Source: Clostridia bacterium (GTDB taxonomy: Bacteria; Bacillota; Clostridia; Oscillospirales; CAG-272). From it: a stretch of 17,221 nucleotides of DNA. Shown here piece by piece: positions 1-7,094 of this stretch. Under the pieces are notes generated by a model. The model was not told where the DNA came from, made no database searches, and saw nothing but the letters and a program-made list of their open reading frames with translations. The position numbers and the translations under genes were made by a program. Where the stretch lies: contig CAAGGQ010000135.1 in NCBI GenBank assembly GCA_900769475.1, forward strand, positions 1 through 17,221, read 5' to 3'. How positions within the stretch are numbered: position 1 is the first letter of the stretch; every line of letters begins with the position of its first letter.

Positions 1-910
1 GGGGAATGAAACGCCGTCCTTCACACTGTTGAACATTGGCGGCGAGAGCGAAGACGGCATCGACTTTATGACCCATAGCGGTATGTGCTTTGCCTTCAAA
101 CTTTCCGACGGTCGCTTTATCATGGTGGATGGAGGAGAATGGCGGGATGCCGATGTCAACGCCTCCGATGTAAAGCGTCTTTACAACTGGCTCAAGGCCA
201 ACTCCAACAACGGAGAGATCGTGATCGCCGCCTGGTTCCTGACCCACCATCACAGTGACCATATAAACGTTGCCTGGAAGTTTGAGCAACTGTATGGTAA
301 CGACGTAACGATCCAGCGGTTTATGTATAACTTTCCGTCCATGGATTATGCCCTTACGGCACCCGAGTCCGACGTGAACAAGCCCTACTACGATAAGGTG
401 TTCCCCCGTACCATGTCCATGCTGAGCAAATACGAGTGCATCGTTCCCAGAACCGGCCGCGTTTTCAAGATCGGTGACGCCGAGATCGAGGTGCTTTACA
501 CCCATGACGATTTCTATCCCAACCCGTTGAAGGATTACAACAATTCCTCCACCGCGGTGCGGATCACCCTGGGCGGCAAGAGCTTTTTGATTGCTGGCGA
601 CTTGGAGGAACCCGGGCAGCTCATTGCCTGCCGGCAGAATGGAACCCGCTTGGATAGCGATTACGTGCAGTCGACTCACCACAGCTGGAACGGATTGGAG
701 CTCTTCTTCCGTTACGGCCTTGGTACCGACGGTGCCTCCTCGGCCATCTGGCCCCTGAACCACGGCGTTCGTTGGCCAGAGGTGCTCCAGGACGGCATCG
801 AGCACAACAACACCTACTACCGCACGCTGGATGCCAACAATTGGCTATATGAGCACAGCGTCAACGACTACTTTGCATATCATGGAATTCAAACCATTCC
901 CCTGGGTTGA
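1..910 (+). CDS. MBL-fold metallohydrolase, 5' end outside the window
   Basis: The reading frame is open from the left edge (first full codon at 2-4), so the TTG at 29 is probably internal and the protein is cut at its N-terminus; about 302 residues are visible. THHHSDH at 242-262 is the HxHxDH metal-binding motif of the metallo-beta-lactamase fold. A later IAGDLEE segment (about 589-609) supplies the usual bridging Asp, and STHHSW (about 673-690) a further metal-ligand His region. These point to a di-metal hydrolase. The stretch before the motif (THSGMCFAFKLSDGRFIMVDGG) is the typical first beta-hairpin of the fold ending in a D-G pair. The substrate cannot be told: lactonase, phosphodiesterase, nuclease and ComEC-like hydrolases all share these residues. 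No signal peptide can be judged because the start is missing. A strong terminator follows directly, so it is the last gene of its unit. Confidence 0.8.
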   Translation, partial: GNETPSFTLLNIGGESEDGIDFMTHSGMCFAFKLSDGRFIMVDGGEWRDADVNASDVKRLYNWLKANSNNGEIVIAAWFLTHHHSDHINVAWKFEQLYGNDVTIQRFMYNFPSMDYALTAPESDVNKPYYDKVFPRTMSMLSKYECIVPRTGRVFKIGDAEIEVLYTHDDFYPNPLKDYNNSSTAVRITLGGKSFLIAGDLEEPGQLIACRQNGTRLDSDYVQSTHHSWNGLELFFRYGLGTDGASSAIWPLNHGVRWPEVLQDGIEHNNTYYRTLDANNWLYEHSVNDYFAYHGIQTIPLG

Positions 911-914
911 TCTT

Positions 915-951
915 AACGGGTGCCGCAACGCGGCACCCGTTTTAAATTTTT
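915..951 (+). terminator. Rho-independent terminator after the MBL hydrolase gene
   Basis: A perfect 12-bp inverted repeat (AACGGGTGCCGC, 915-926, with GCGGCACCCGTT, 930-941) closes on a 3-nt loop and runs into a T-rich tract (939-951). It begins 4 nt after the stop codon. Confidence 0.93.
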
Positions 952-981
952 CTGCTTTTCATAAATTTTTGTGGAGAAACA

Positions 982-1010
982 TTGACTTTTTTTGCTAATC
1001 GCGGTATAAT
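982..1010 (+). promoter_or_regulatory. Sigma-A promoter of the CobW operon
   Basis: TTGACT (982-987) and TATAAT (1005-1010) are separated by exactly 17 bp. The predicted transcript start is near 1017, giving a short leader of about 27 nt. An AAGGTGAT octamer occurs twice just downstream (1013-1020 and 1032-1039). The second copy is the ribosome binding site of the GTPase gene, so the first could be chance or part of a regulator site. I saw no Bacillus-type Zur palindrome here. Confidence 0.85.
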
Positions 1011-1043
1011 ATAAGGTGATATTTTTTATAGAAGGTGATTATT

Positions 1044-2456
1044 ATGACGAAAATTGATATTTTTTCGGGTTTTTTGGGAGCTGGCAAGACCACGCTTATT
1101 AAAAAGCTTTTACAGGAAGCCTACGCCGGAGAAAAGCTGGTGCTCATCGAAAACGAATTTGGTGAGATCGGCATTGACGGCGGCTTTATGCAGGACGCGG
1201 GCATTGAAGTGACCGAAATGAATAGCGGCTGCATCTGCTGCTCCTTGGTGGGCGATTTTGGGAAGGCCCTGGAGCAGGTGCTGGAGCAGTACCACCCCGA
1301 TCGCATCCTCATCGAGCCTTCTGGCGTTGGAAAGCTTTCGGATATTATCAAGGCTGTGCAGGGGATCCATGCCGAGGGCGTGCTTCTCAATGGCTTTACC
1401 ACCGTGGCAGACGTAAAGAAGTGCAAGATGTACATGAAGAACTTTGGCGAGTTCTTCAACGATCAGATCGGCAATGCGGGCTGCATCGTTCTCTCCCATA
1501 CCCAGAGCGCCTCCGACGAGAAGATTGCCGAGGCCGTAGCATTGCTGCGGGAGCACAATCCCACCGCAACCATCGTAACCACCCCTTGGGATCAGCTGGA
1601 TGGCAAGCAGCTGCTCTCTGCCATGGAGCGCCGCGATACCATTGAGGAGGAGCTGAAGCGTCTGGCCGGGGAGGCAGAGCATCATCACCATCATTATGTA
1701 CACGAGCATGAGCATCATCACCACCATCATCACGAGGAGGAATGTGACGATTCCCATTGCGAGTGCCACCATCATCATGAACACGAGCATGATCATGAGC
1801 ATCATCACCACCATCATCACGAGGAGGAGTGTGACGATCCCCATTGCGAGTGCCACCATCATCATGATCACGAACACGAGCATGAGCATGAGCATGAGCA
1901 TCATCACCACCATCATCACGAGGAGGAGTGTGACGATCCCCATTGCGAGTGCCACCATCATCACGATCACGAACACGAGCATGAGCATGAGCATCATCAC
2001 CACCATCATCACGAGGAGGAATGTGACGATCCCCAGTGCGAGTGCCATCATCATCATGAACACGAGCACGAGCACGAGCATCACCACCATCATCATGAGG
2101 ATGGCGAGTGCCACGATCCCCATTGCTCCTGTCATCATGAGCACGGACACCATCACCACCATCATCATGCCGATGAGGTCTTTGTCAGCTGCGGTGCCGA
2201 GACCACCAAGAAGTTTGACGCCGAGGAGCTGAAGCAGATCCTGGCGGCGTTGGAACATGCCGAAACCTACGGTATGGTTCTGCGTGCCAAGGGCATCGTG
2301 GAGGGAACCAACGGCTCTTGGATCCACTTTGATTATATTCCCGGGGAGGGCGACGTACGCACGGGCTCTGCCGGTATCATCGGCCGTCTTTGCGTAATCG
2401 GTTCCAAACTCAATCAAAAGGCTCTGTCCGAACTCTTCGGCGTGGCCTTCCATTAA
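1044..2456 (+). CDS. CobW/G3E-family GTPase (metal chaperone) with a His/Cys-rich repeat insert
   Basis: Predicted cytosolic P-loop GTPase of the CobW/P47K/ZNG1 group, whose characterised members deliver zinc, cobalt or nickel to client proteins. The ATG at 1044 is preferred over the in-frame GTG at 1035 because GAAGGTG at 1031-1037 is then correctly spaced. Residues 9-17 (GFLGAGKTT) are the Walker A loop, 63-66 (CICC) the conserved CxCC metal-binding motif, and 91-96 (EPSGVG) the family signature. Between the GTPase domain and the CobW C-terminal domain (about 380-470) lies a 163-residue insert (213-375) with about 87 His and 15 Cys, made of five repeats (listed separately). Its length varies by whole EH pairs. 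Family members often carry a His-rich loop, but one this long and regular is unusual. The next gene is a second CobW-like protein 12 nt away, so the two are translated as a pair. Metal identity is inference; zinc is most likely. Confidence 0.92.
   Translation: MTKIDIFSGFLGAGKTTLIKKLLQEAYAGEKLVLIENEFGEIGIDGGFMQDAGIEVTEMNSGCICCSLVGDFGKALEQVLEQYHPDRILIEPSGVGKLSDIIKAVQGIHAEGVLLNGFTTVADVKKCKMYMKNFGEFFNDQIGNAGCIVLSHTQSASDEKIAEAVALLREHNPTATIVTTPWDQLDGKQLLSAMERRDTIEEELKRLAGEAEHHHHHYVHEHEHHHHHHHEEECDDSHCECHHHHEHEHDHEHHHHHHHEEECDDPHCECHHHHDHEHEHEHEHEHHHHHHHEEECDDPHCECHHHHDHEHEHEHEHHHHHHHEEECDDPQCECHHHHEHEHEHEHHHHHHEDGECHDPHCSCHHEHGHHHHHHHADEVFVSCGAETTKKFDAEELKQILAALEHAETYGMVLRAKGIVEGTNGSWIHFDYIPGEGDVRTGSAGIIGRLCVIGSKLNQKALSELFGVAFH
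1713..2147 (+). repeat. Five in-frame tandem repeats encoding His7-CxxxxCxC-His4 units
   Basis: Each unit encodes seven His (six in the last), then EEECDDPHCEC or a variant, then HHHH, then a linker of alternating Glu/Asp and His. Units start at 1713, 1800, 1899, 1992 and 2079, giving periods of 87, 99, 93 and 87 nt. These differ only by multiples of 6 nt, which is whole EH dipeptides, so the frame is always kept. The nucleotide sequence of units 1-4 is nearly identical even at third positions, which suggests recent duplication or ongoing unequal exchange. The fifth unit has drifted (ECHDPHCSC). A final His7 run closes the region at 2148-2168. Confidence 0.9.
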
Positions 2457-2468
2457 GGAGTCAACGAT

Positions 2469-3416
2469 ATGGCATCAAGAATTCCCGTTTATTTGTTTAC
2501 CGGCTTCCTGGAGGGGGGAAAGACCCACATCATTCAGGAATCTATGGAGGATAAAAAGTTCAATTCCGGGGAAAAGACCCTCTTGATCCAATGTGAGGAG
2601 GGGGTGGATGAGTATGATTTCTCCCGCTTCTACGGAAAGAACGTTTATCTCGAAACCGTCGATGAGGAAAACGAGATCACCAAGGAGCATCTGACTGCTC
2701 TTGGTAAAAAGCATCGCATTGATCGGGTCATCATCGAGTACAACGGCATGTGGTCGCTTAATACCCTCTACGAAAATCTTCCCGATCAATGGGGAATCTA
2801 CCAGGAAATGATGTTTGCCGATGCCAACACCTTCCTGACCTATAACAAAAACATGCGTCAGCTCATGGTGGACAAGCTTCTCAACACCGAAATGCTGGTG
2901 CTCAACCGCACTCCCGAGGACATTGATAAGGAGGAGATCCACAAGATCGTTCGCGGCGTTACCCGCCGTGCGGCCATCACCTACGATTATCCCGACGGCC
3001 ACGTGGAATACGACGATATTGAGGATCCGCTGCCCTTTGACCTGGAGGCTCCCGTGGTGGAGATTGCCGATGACGATTACGCCGTCTTCTACCGGGATCT
3101 TTCCGAGGAGATGGAAAAGTACGATCACAAGACCATCCGCTTCAAAGGTATCGTTGCCCGGGACGACTCCATGGGGGATCGTGCCGCGCTGGCCGGTCGC
3201 CACGTCATGACCTGCTGTGCCGACGATATTGCCTTCCATCCGCTGGTCTGTGTTTTTGCCGAGCCCACGGCTCTCAAGACCCGGGATTGGGCTATGATCA
3301 CGGGGGAGCTTCGTCTGGAAAAGCATAAGCTCTACCGCGGCGTAGGTCCCGTGTTGTACGTGAAGACCACCGAGTTTGCGGTGCCTCCGCGGCAGGAGGT
3401 TGCTACCTTTTATTGA
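2469..3416 (+). CDS. CobW-like P-loop protein with a DUF1980/YcgQ-type C-terminal domain
   Basis: 315 residues; the start ATG at 2469 follows AAGGAG (2455-2460), which overlaps the upstream stop codon. Residues 12-19 (GFLEGGKT) form a Walker A loop in the same position as in CobW proteins, but the CxCC motif is absent, EPSG is replaced by EYNG (90-93), and the guanine-recognition NKxD appears as NRT (146-148). It is therefore a divergent G3E-type protein that may bind nucleotide differently. The last third (about 205-305) contains RFKGIVARDD and HVMTCCADDI (245-254), which I recognise as resembling the C-terminal domain of the TIGR03943/DUF1980 family (B. subtilis YcgQ), a family usually paired with a DUF318 permease. 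No such permease is visible here. The pairing with the His-rich GTPase suggests metal handling, which is inference. The DUF1980 match is from memory. Confidence 0.75.
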   Translation: MASRIPVYLFTGFLEGGKTHIIQESMEDKKFNSGEKTLLIQCEEGVDEYDFSRFYGKNVYLETVDEENEITKEHLTALGKKHRIDRVIIEYNGMWSLNTLYENLPDQWGIYQEMMFADANTFLTYNKNMRQLMVDKLLNTEMLVLNRTPEDIDKEEIHKIVRGVTRRAAITYDYPDGHVEYDDIEDPLPFDLEAPVVEIADDDYAVFYRDLSEEMEKYDHKTIRFKGIVARDDSMGDRAALAGRHVMTCCADDIAFHPLVCVFAEPTALKTRDWAMITGELRLEKHKLYRGVGPVLYVKTTEFAVPPRQEVATFY

Positions 3417-3451
3417 TCCCCGCACAATCTACGGAGAGAGAGGATACCCGA

Positions 3452-4942
3452 TTGAAACACACCAGATTTTTTCATAAGCATCGACCTCTGCTGAAATGGC
3501 TTCTGTTGGGAACGTTGTTTGCCCTGGGCGGCAGTATTACCGTGCTTTGCATTTGGTACCGTAGCGCTTTTAATATGCCCTTTAAGGAATTGCTGTTCAC
3601 CATGATGTCCCCTCTGCAGGGAACGGGACAGAGCACCGTGCAGTTGGTGATCTCCTCTTGCTTGCCGGCGGTGATCATCCTGCTATTCCTTACCGTGGTA
3701 GTCATTTGGAAATTCGTTCGGCACCCGGAGCAATACCCAACCCTTCGTCGGGTTGCCGCATGGGTCAGCGTGGCCACTTTTCTGGGCTCCTTGATCCTCT
3801 CGGTATTTGCGTTTCGTATTCCCGAGTATCTCTCCACGTTAAGTGAAAAGACTCTGATCTATGAGGAGCACTATGTGGATCCCACCACCGTCACGCTTAC
3901 GGCGGAAGGGAAACCCAAGAATCTGATCTACATTTTTATGGAAAGCATGGAGACCACCTACGCCTCGGTGGAGGAGGGCGGTGCCCAGGGCCCCAATTAT
4001 ATGCCCAATCTGACAGGACTTGCAAAAGAGAATCTTTCTTTTTCGGATTCCACCCTGTTGGGCGGCTTCCACACGCCCAGCGGAACCGGCTGGACCATGG
4101 GCGCTCTGATGGGAATGACCTCCGGGGTTCCGTATTCTCTGGCAGTGCTGGGGGAGCAGAGCCACAATTCCATGAGCAAGTATCAATCCTTTGCTCCGGG
4201 ACTCACCACTTTGGGGGATCTGTTGAAGGAGCAGGGCTACGTGCAGGAATTTCTTTGTGGATCGGATGCCTCCTTTGCCGGACGCGACCACTACTTTGCA
4301 CAGCATGGTGACTATGAGATTTTTGATCTTTTCACTGCGCGCAAGGAGAAGTACATCGAAGAGGACTATTACGTTTGGTGGGGCTTTGAGGACGCGATCC
4401 TCTACGAAATCGCCAAGGATGAGCTGCTGGAGCTGGCCGATGGCGATGCTCCCTTCAACTTTACCATGCTCACCGTGGATATGCACCACGTCAACGGCTA
4501 CGTTTGCAATCTCTGCCAAAAGAACTACGGCAACCGTTTAGCCAACGTGGTTTCCTGTGCCGACCGCCAGCTTTCCGCGTTTATTGACTGGTGTCGGGAG
4601 CAGGAGTTTTATAAGGACACCGTGATCGTGATCGCAGGAGATCATCCCCGTATGGATACGACCCTGGTCAGCGGCGTGGATTATTACGATCGCACTATGT
4701 ACAACTGTTTTCTGAACGTGGATACCAAGGTGCAGGGCAGGGTACAGGAGCGGGTGTTTACCACCTTTGATCTTTTCCCTACCACCCTGGCGGCTATGGG
4801 CTTTTCCATTGAAGGAGAGCGGTTGGGGCTCGGAACCAATCTTTTTTCCGATCTGCCTACCTTGGCTGAGGAATTTGGATACGAATGGCTGGATACCGAG
4901 ATCAGCAAGTATTCTTCCTATTATTTTAAGCATTTTTCTTAA
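3452..4942 (+). CDS. LTA synthase / phosphoglycerol transferase-like membrane sulfatase
   Basis: About 496 residues from a TTG start at 3452, chosen because GGAGAGAGAGG (3433-3443) sits at proper spacing. An in-frame TTG at 3413 would overlap the previous stop and has no comparable site. Three transmembrane segments (about 15-36, 63-88, 101-122) anchor the protein, followed by an extracytoplasmic alkaline-phosphatase-fold domain. Visible catalytic features are E164 in IFMESMETT (metal ligand), T215 in GTGWTMGAL (the expected phospho-accepting Thr) and D397-H398 in AGDHPRM. These match the LtaS/MdoB group, which moves glycerol phosphate from phosphatidylglycerol onto a polymer or glycan. The GWTMGALMG block looks closer to MdoB-type phosphoglycerol transferases than to S. 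aureus LtaS. It has fewer membrane helices than LtaS (five), so the acceptor is uncertain. Co-transcribed with two metal-GTPase-like genes; these enzymes need Mn2+ or similar. Confidence 0.85.
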   Translation: MKHTRFFHKHRPLLKWLLLGTLFALGGSITVLCIWYRSAFNMPFKELLFTMMSPLQGTGQSTVQLVISSCLPAVIILLFLTVVVIWKFVRHPEQYPTLRRVAAWVSVATFLGSLILSVFAFRIPEYLSTLSEKTLIYEEHYVDPTTVTLTAEGKPKNLIYIFMESMETTYASVEEGGAQGPNYMPNLTGLAKENLSFSDSTLLGGFHTPSGTGWTMGALMGMTSGVPYSLAVLGEQSHNSMSKYQSFAPGLTTLGDLLKEQGYVQEFLCGSDASFAGRDHYFAQHGDYEIFDLFTARKEKYIEEDYYVWWGFEDAILYEIAKDELLELADGDAPFNFTMLTVDMHHVNGYVCNLCQKNYGNRLANVVSCADRQLSAFIDWCREQEFYKDTVIVIAGDHPRMDTTLVSGVDYYDRTMYNCFLNVDTKVQGRVQERVFTTFDLFPTTLAAMGFSIEGERLGLGTNLFSDLPTLAEEFGYEWLDTEISKYSSYYFKHFS

Positions 4943-4953
4943 ATCTGTTAAAA

Positions 4954-5000
4954 AGATCGAACCTCCAAGATCGTGTGGTCTTGGGGGCGATCCTTTTTTT
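4954..5000 (+). terminator. Rho-independent terminator after the sulfatase gene
   Basis: GATCG (4955-4959) and CCTCCAAGA (4962-4970) pair with TCTTGGGGG (4979-4987) and CGATC (4988-4992), with a small AA bulge and one T-G pair. A run of seven T follows (from 4994). It lies 12 nt after the stop codon and closes the CobW operon. Confidence 0.88.
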
Positions 5001-5039
5001 ATTATTTACATAATGTTCATATTTTTGTCGCGCCTTTCA

Positions 5040-5068
5040 TTGACATTCCTTCTTTTTTGTGTTATAAT
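5040..5068 (+). promoter_or_regulatory. Consensus sigma-A promoter of the Na+-pump decarboxylase operon
   Basis: TTGACA (5040-5045) and TATAAT (5063-5068) match the consensus at all twelve positions with a 17-bp spacer, so this should be a strong promoter. The predicted start is near 5075, leaving a leader of about 80 nt before the first gene. I saw no recognisable riboswitch in that leader, only a T6/A6 pairing around 5091-5106. Confidence 0.93.
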
Positions 5069-5154
5069 TCAATCATAATGGGGTAGGATGGTTTTTTATC
5101 AAAAAAGGCCTTGAATCTTCCCCCTGGGACTATAGGAAAATGGAGGTTGTCTTT

Positions 5155-6519
5155 ATGGAAAAAGGCACTACGGTCGGCAGTAAAAAAATAGTTGCCCTCT
5201 TTGATGCCGGTACCTTTGTGGAAACCGGTGCGTACATGAAGAGAGCAGACGGAAGTATGGTCGGCGTTGTTTGCGGCTACGGTGCGATCGGCGGAAAGCT
5301 GGTTTACGCGTTTGCCCAGGATAGCGATCGGAAAAAGGGTGCGTTTGACGCTCTGCAGGCGGAGAAAATTGCTTCTCTTTACAGCATGGCAATGAAAAAC
5401 GGCGCCCCGGTGATTGGTATGTTTGATAGCGCGGGAGCCGTGGTTTGTGACGGTGCTTCGGCAATGTCTGCATACGGTAAGCTGCTTCGCGTCGTAAGCG
5501 AGGCTTCGGGTGTGATCCCCCAGATCGCCCTGATCAGCGGCGTTTGCTCGGGTCTGAGCGCAACCGTTGCCGCCATGTTTGATTTGGTGATCACTGTAAA
5601 AGAACAATCTCAAATTTTTGTAAACGCTCCTTTCCTGGTAGGAAAAGAGATCGGCGACGCCGAATATGCAGCCGGCACCGGCCTGGCATCGATCCTGGTG
5701 GAGAACGAGGACGAGGCTCTGGCAACGCTGGGGCGCCTGGTCGCGTGGCTTCCCTCCAACAACGCCGAGGGCGTGGTTGCCGAGGAGATTACCGATGACG
5801 TGAACCGCTTGGTCAACGTGAAGGGGCAGAGCGGAGCCGCTTTGGTGGAAACGCTGGCAGATGCCGGTGTGTTCTTGGCCATTGGCGCCGATCACGCTCC
5901 TGAAATGATCACCGGCCTTTGCTCCTTTGGTGGAGTGACCTGCGGTGTGATCGCCAACGATTCTGCCGAGCAAAAGGGTGTGATCACCACCGAGGGCGCA
6001 AAGAAGGCAGCCAAGCTGATTAGCTTCTGCGATAGCTTCTCGATCCCCGTGATCACCTTGACAGATAGCATTGGCGTGGAGATCAGTGCCGAGGCAGAGG
6101 GCGCTCCTCTGGCGGCACAGCTTGGTAAGCTGGCAATGGCGTACGCGTCGGCCGACACCGCCAAGATTACCGTTGTCACCGGCAAGGCCTACGGCGCGGC
6201 CTTCACCCTCATGGGCTCCAAGGCCCTTGGCGCTGATATGGTCTACGCGCTTTCCACCTCCGAGATCAGCGTTATGGATCCCGCCTCTGCCGTGGCCTTC
6301 CTCTGGAATGAGAAGATCACTGAGAGCACGACCCGTGCCGATCTGGAAAAGGAATGGAAAGACACCCAAGGCTCTCCCGAGGCGGCGGCCGCCGACGGAA
6401 GCATTGACGATGTGATCGATGCCGCAGAGCTTCGCCAGCGCATCTGCGCGGCTGTATATATGCTGATGGCAAAGAGCGCGGGCACTCCCGCCCGCAAGCA
6501 TTGCAATCTTCCTCTGTAA
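5155..6519 (+). CDS. mmdA: Biotin-dependent acyl-CoA carboxyltransferase (MmdA/PccB/12S-like)
   Basis: 454 residues from the ATG at 5155, preferred over the in-frame ATG at 5140 because GGAGG (5142-5146) precedes it by 8 nt. Family members have two crotonase-like halves and move CO2 between biotin and an acyl-CoA (malonyl-, methylmalonyl-, propionyl- or glutaconyl-CoA). The first half shows PVIGMFDSAGA (85-95) and GVIPQIALISGVCSG (119-133). The second shows GKAYGAAFTLMGSKALGAD. The C-terminal GTPARKHCNLPL matches the usual KHGNIPL end. It is shorter than the usual 510 or so residues because the N-terminal helical region before DAGTFVE is missing, and the oxyanion-hole GGA/CAGG motifs read SAGA and CSGL, so it is divergent. 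The substrate cannot be read from sequence, so the symbol reflects family only. First gene of a five-gene operon; 14 nt to the next. Confidence 0.85.
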   Translation: MEKGTTVGSKKIVALFDAGTFVETGAYMKRADGSMVGVVCGYGAIGGKLVYAFAQDSDRKKGAFDALQAEKIASLYSMAMKNGAPVIGMFDSAGAVVCDGASAMSAYGKLLRVVSEASGVIPQIALISGVCSGLSATVAAMFDLVITVKEQSQIFVNAPFLVGKEIGDAEYAAGTGLASILVENEDEALATLGRLVAWLPSNNAEGVVAEEITDDVNRLVNVKGQSGAALVETLADAGVFLAIGADHAPEMITGLCSFGGVTCGVIANDSAEQKGVITTEGAKKAAKLISFCDSFSIPVITLTDSIGVEISAEAEGAPLAAQLGKLAMAYASADTAKITVVTGKAYGAAFTLMGSKALGADMVYALSTSEISVMDPASAVAFLWNEKITESTTRADLEKEWKDTQGSPEAAAADGSIDDVIDAAELRQRICAAVYMLMAKSAGTPARKHCNLPL

Positions 6520-6533
6520 AAGGAGGCGACGGC

Positions 6534-6974
6534 ATGTTACAAAGCTTGTTACAAACCTTTGCGCTCACGGTTCCCGGAGAAGAATTCAGCGATCGTACAT
6601 CCTTGGCAGGCATCGTTTCCCTGCAAGGCATGCTTACGATCTTCCTGGTTCTGGTCATCATTTGGGCAGCCATTGAGATTATGCATCGGATCCTGAACCG
6701 GGGAAGCGATCCCAAGCCTGCAAAAAAGCAGACGTCCGACGCAACCCAAAGCACTTCCGTTGCTACGCCCTCCAAGTCCCCCACGCCCAATGCCGATGAC
6801 GCGGCCATTGCAGCGGCCATTGCGGCAGCGATGGCGGCGGCCGAGGACGAAGGTGCCCTGATTGCGGCAATCACGGCGGCGGTTTCGGCGGCCTTGGCAG
6901 AGGACGGCTACACGGGAGGGTTCCGCGTGGTATCCTTTAAGAGAGTGGGAGCGCAAAACCGCAGAAGATTTTGA
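6534..6974 (+). CDS. oadG: Na+-pump decarboxylase gamma subunit (OadG/MmdD family)
   Basis: 146 residues; the ATG at 6534 follows AGGAGG (6521-6526), which lies just past the upstream stop. One transmembrane helix (about 30-53, GMLTIFLVLVIIWAAIEIM) near the N-terminus followed by a polar, proline/threonine-containing linker is the OAD-gamma plan. This subunit anchors the carboxyltransferase to the beta subunit in known complexes. The C-terminal part is unusual in having two alanine-rich helices (about 88-104 and 108-123) before a conserved-looking GFRVVSFKRV tail; similar tails occur in clostridial gamma subunits. Low complexity makes the alignment weak, but the position between a carboxyltransferase and a biotin carrier makes the assignment solid. 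The 120 nt that follow contain only small hairpins (for example GAAGAT/ATCTTC at 6964-6979) and no clear promoter. Confidence 0.82.
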   Translation: MLQSLLQTFALTVPGEEFSDRTSLAGIVSLQGMLTIFLVLVIIWAAIEIMHRILNRGSDPKPAKKQTSDATQSTSVATPSKSPTPNADDAAIAAAIAAAMAAAEDEGALIAAITAAVSAALAEDGYTGGFRVVSFKRVGAQNRRRF

Positions 6975-7094
6975 TCTTCCAGCAAAAAAATTCTCATTGA
7001 ACGTTTTTGAAGACGTTGGAGGCCTTGGTCAAGAAGACCTTCGACAAAACCATAATATAAAACAAAAAATTTGAAAGGTTTTAAGGTGAATCAA

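Noticed and set aside
1681..2168. Possible CRISPR-like array at the His-rich repeats
   Set aside because: The variable parts between repeats are only longer or shorter EH codon runs, all in frame with the GTPase; there are no unrelated spacers and no cas genes.
1696..2232. 178-codon plus-strand frame inside the His-rich repeat
   Set aside because: It is the repeat DNA read out of frame, giving Met-Thr-Ile-Ser runs.
1110..2453. 447-codon open frame on the minus strand opposite the His-rich GTPase
   Set aside because: His codons CAT/CAC read as Met/Val on the other strand, so the frame stays open by composition; the product is runs of Met and Val with no known domain.
5069..5154. Riboswitch in the leader of the Na+-pump operon
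   Set aside because: The leader of about 80 nt is too short and lacks any conserved aptamer core that I recognise.
5062..6501. 479-codon minus-strand open frame opposite the carboxyltransferase
   Set aside because: It mirrors the codon bias of a clear plus-strand gene and its translation has no recognisable family motif or ribosome binding site.
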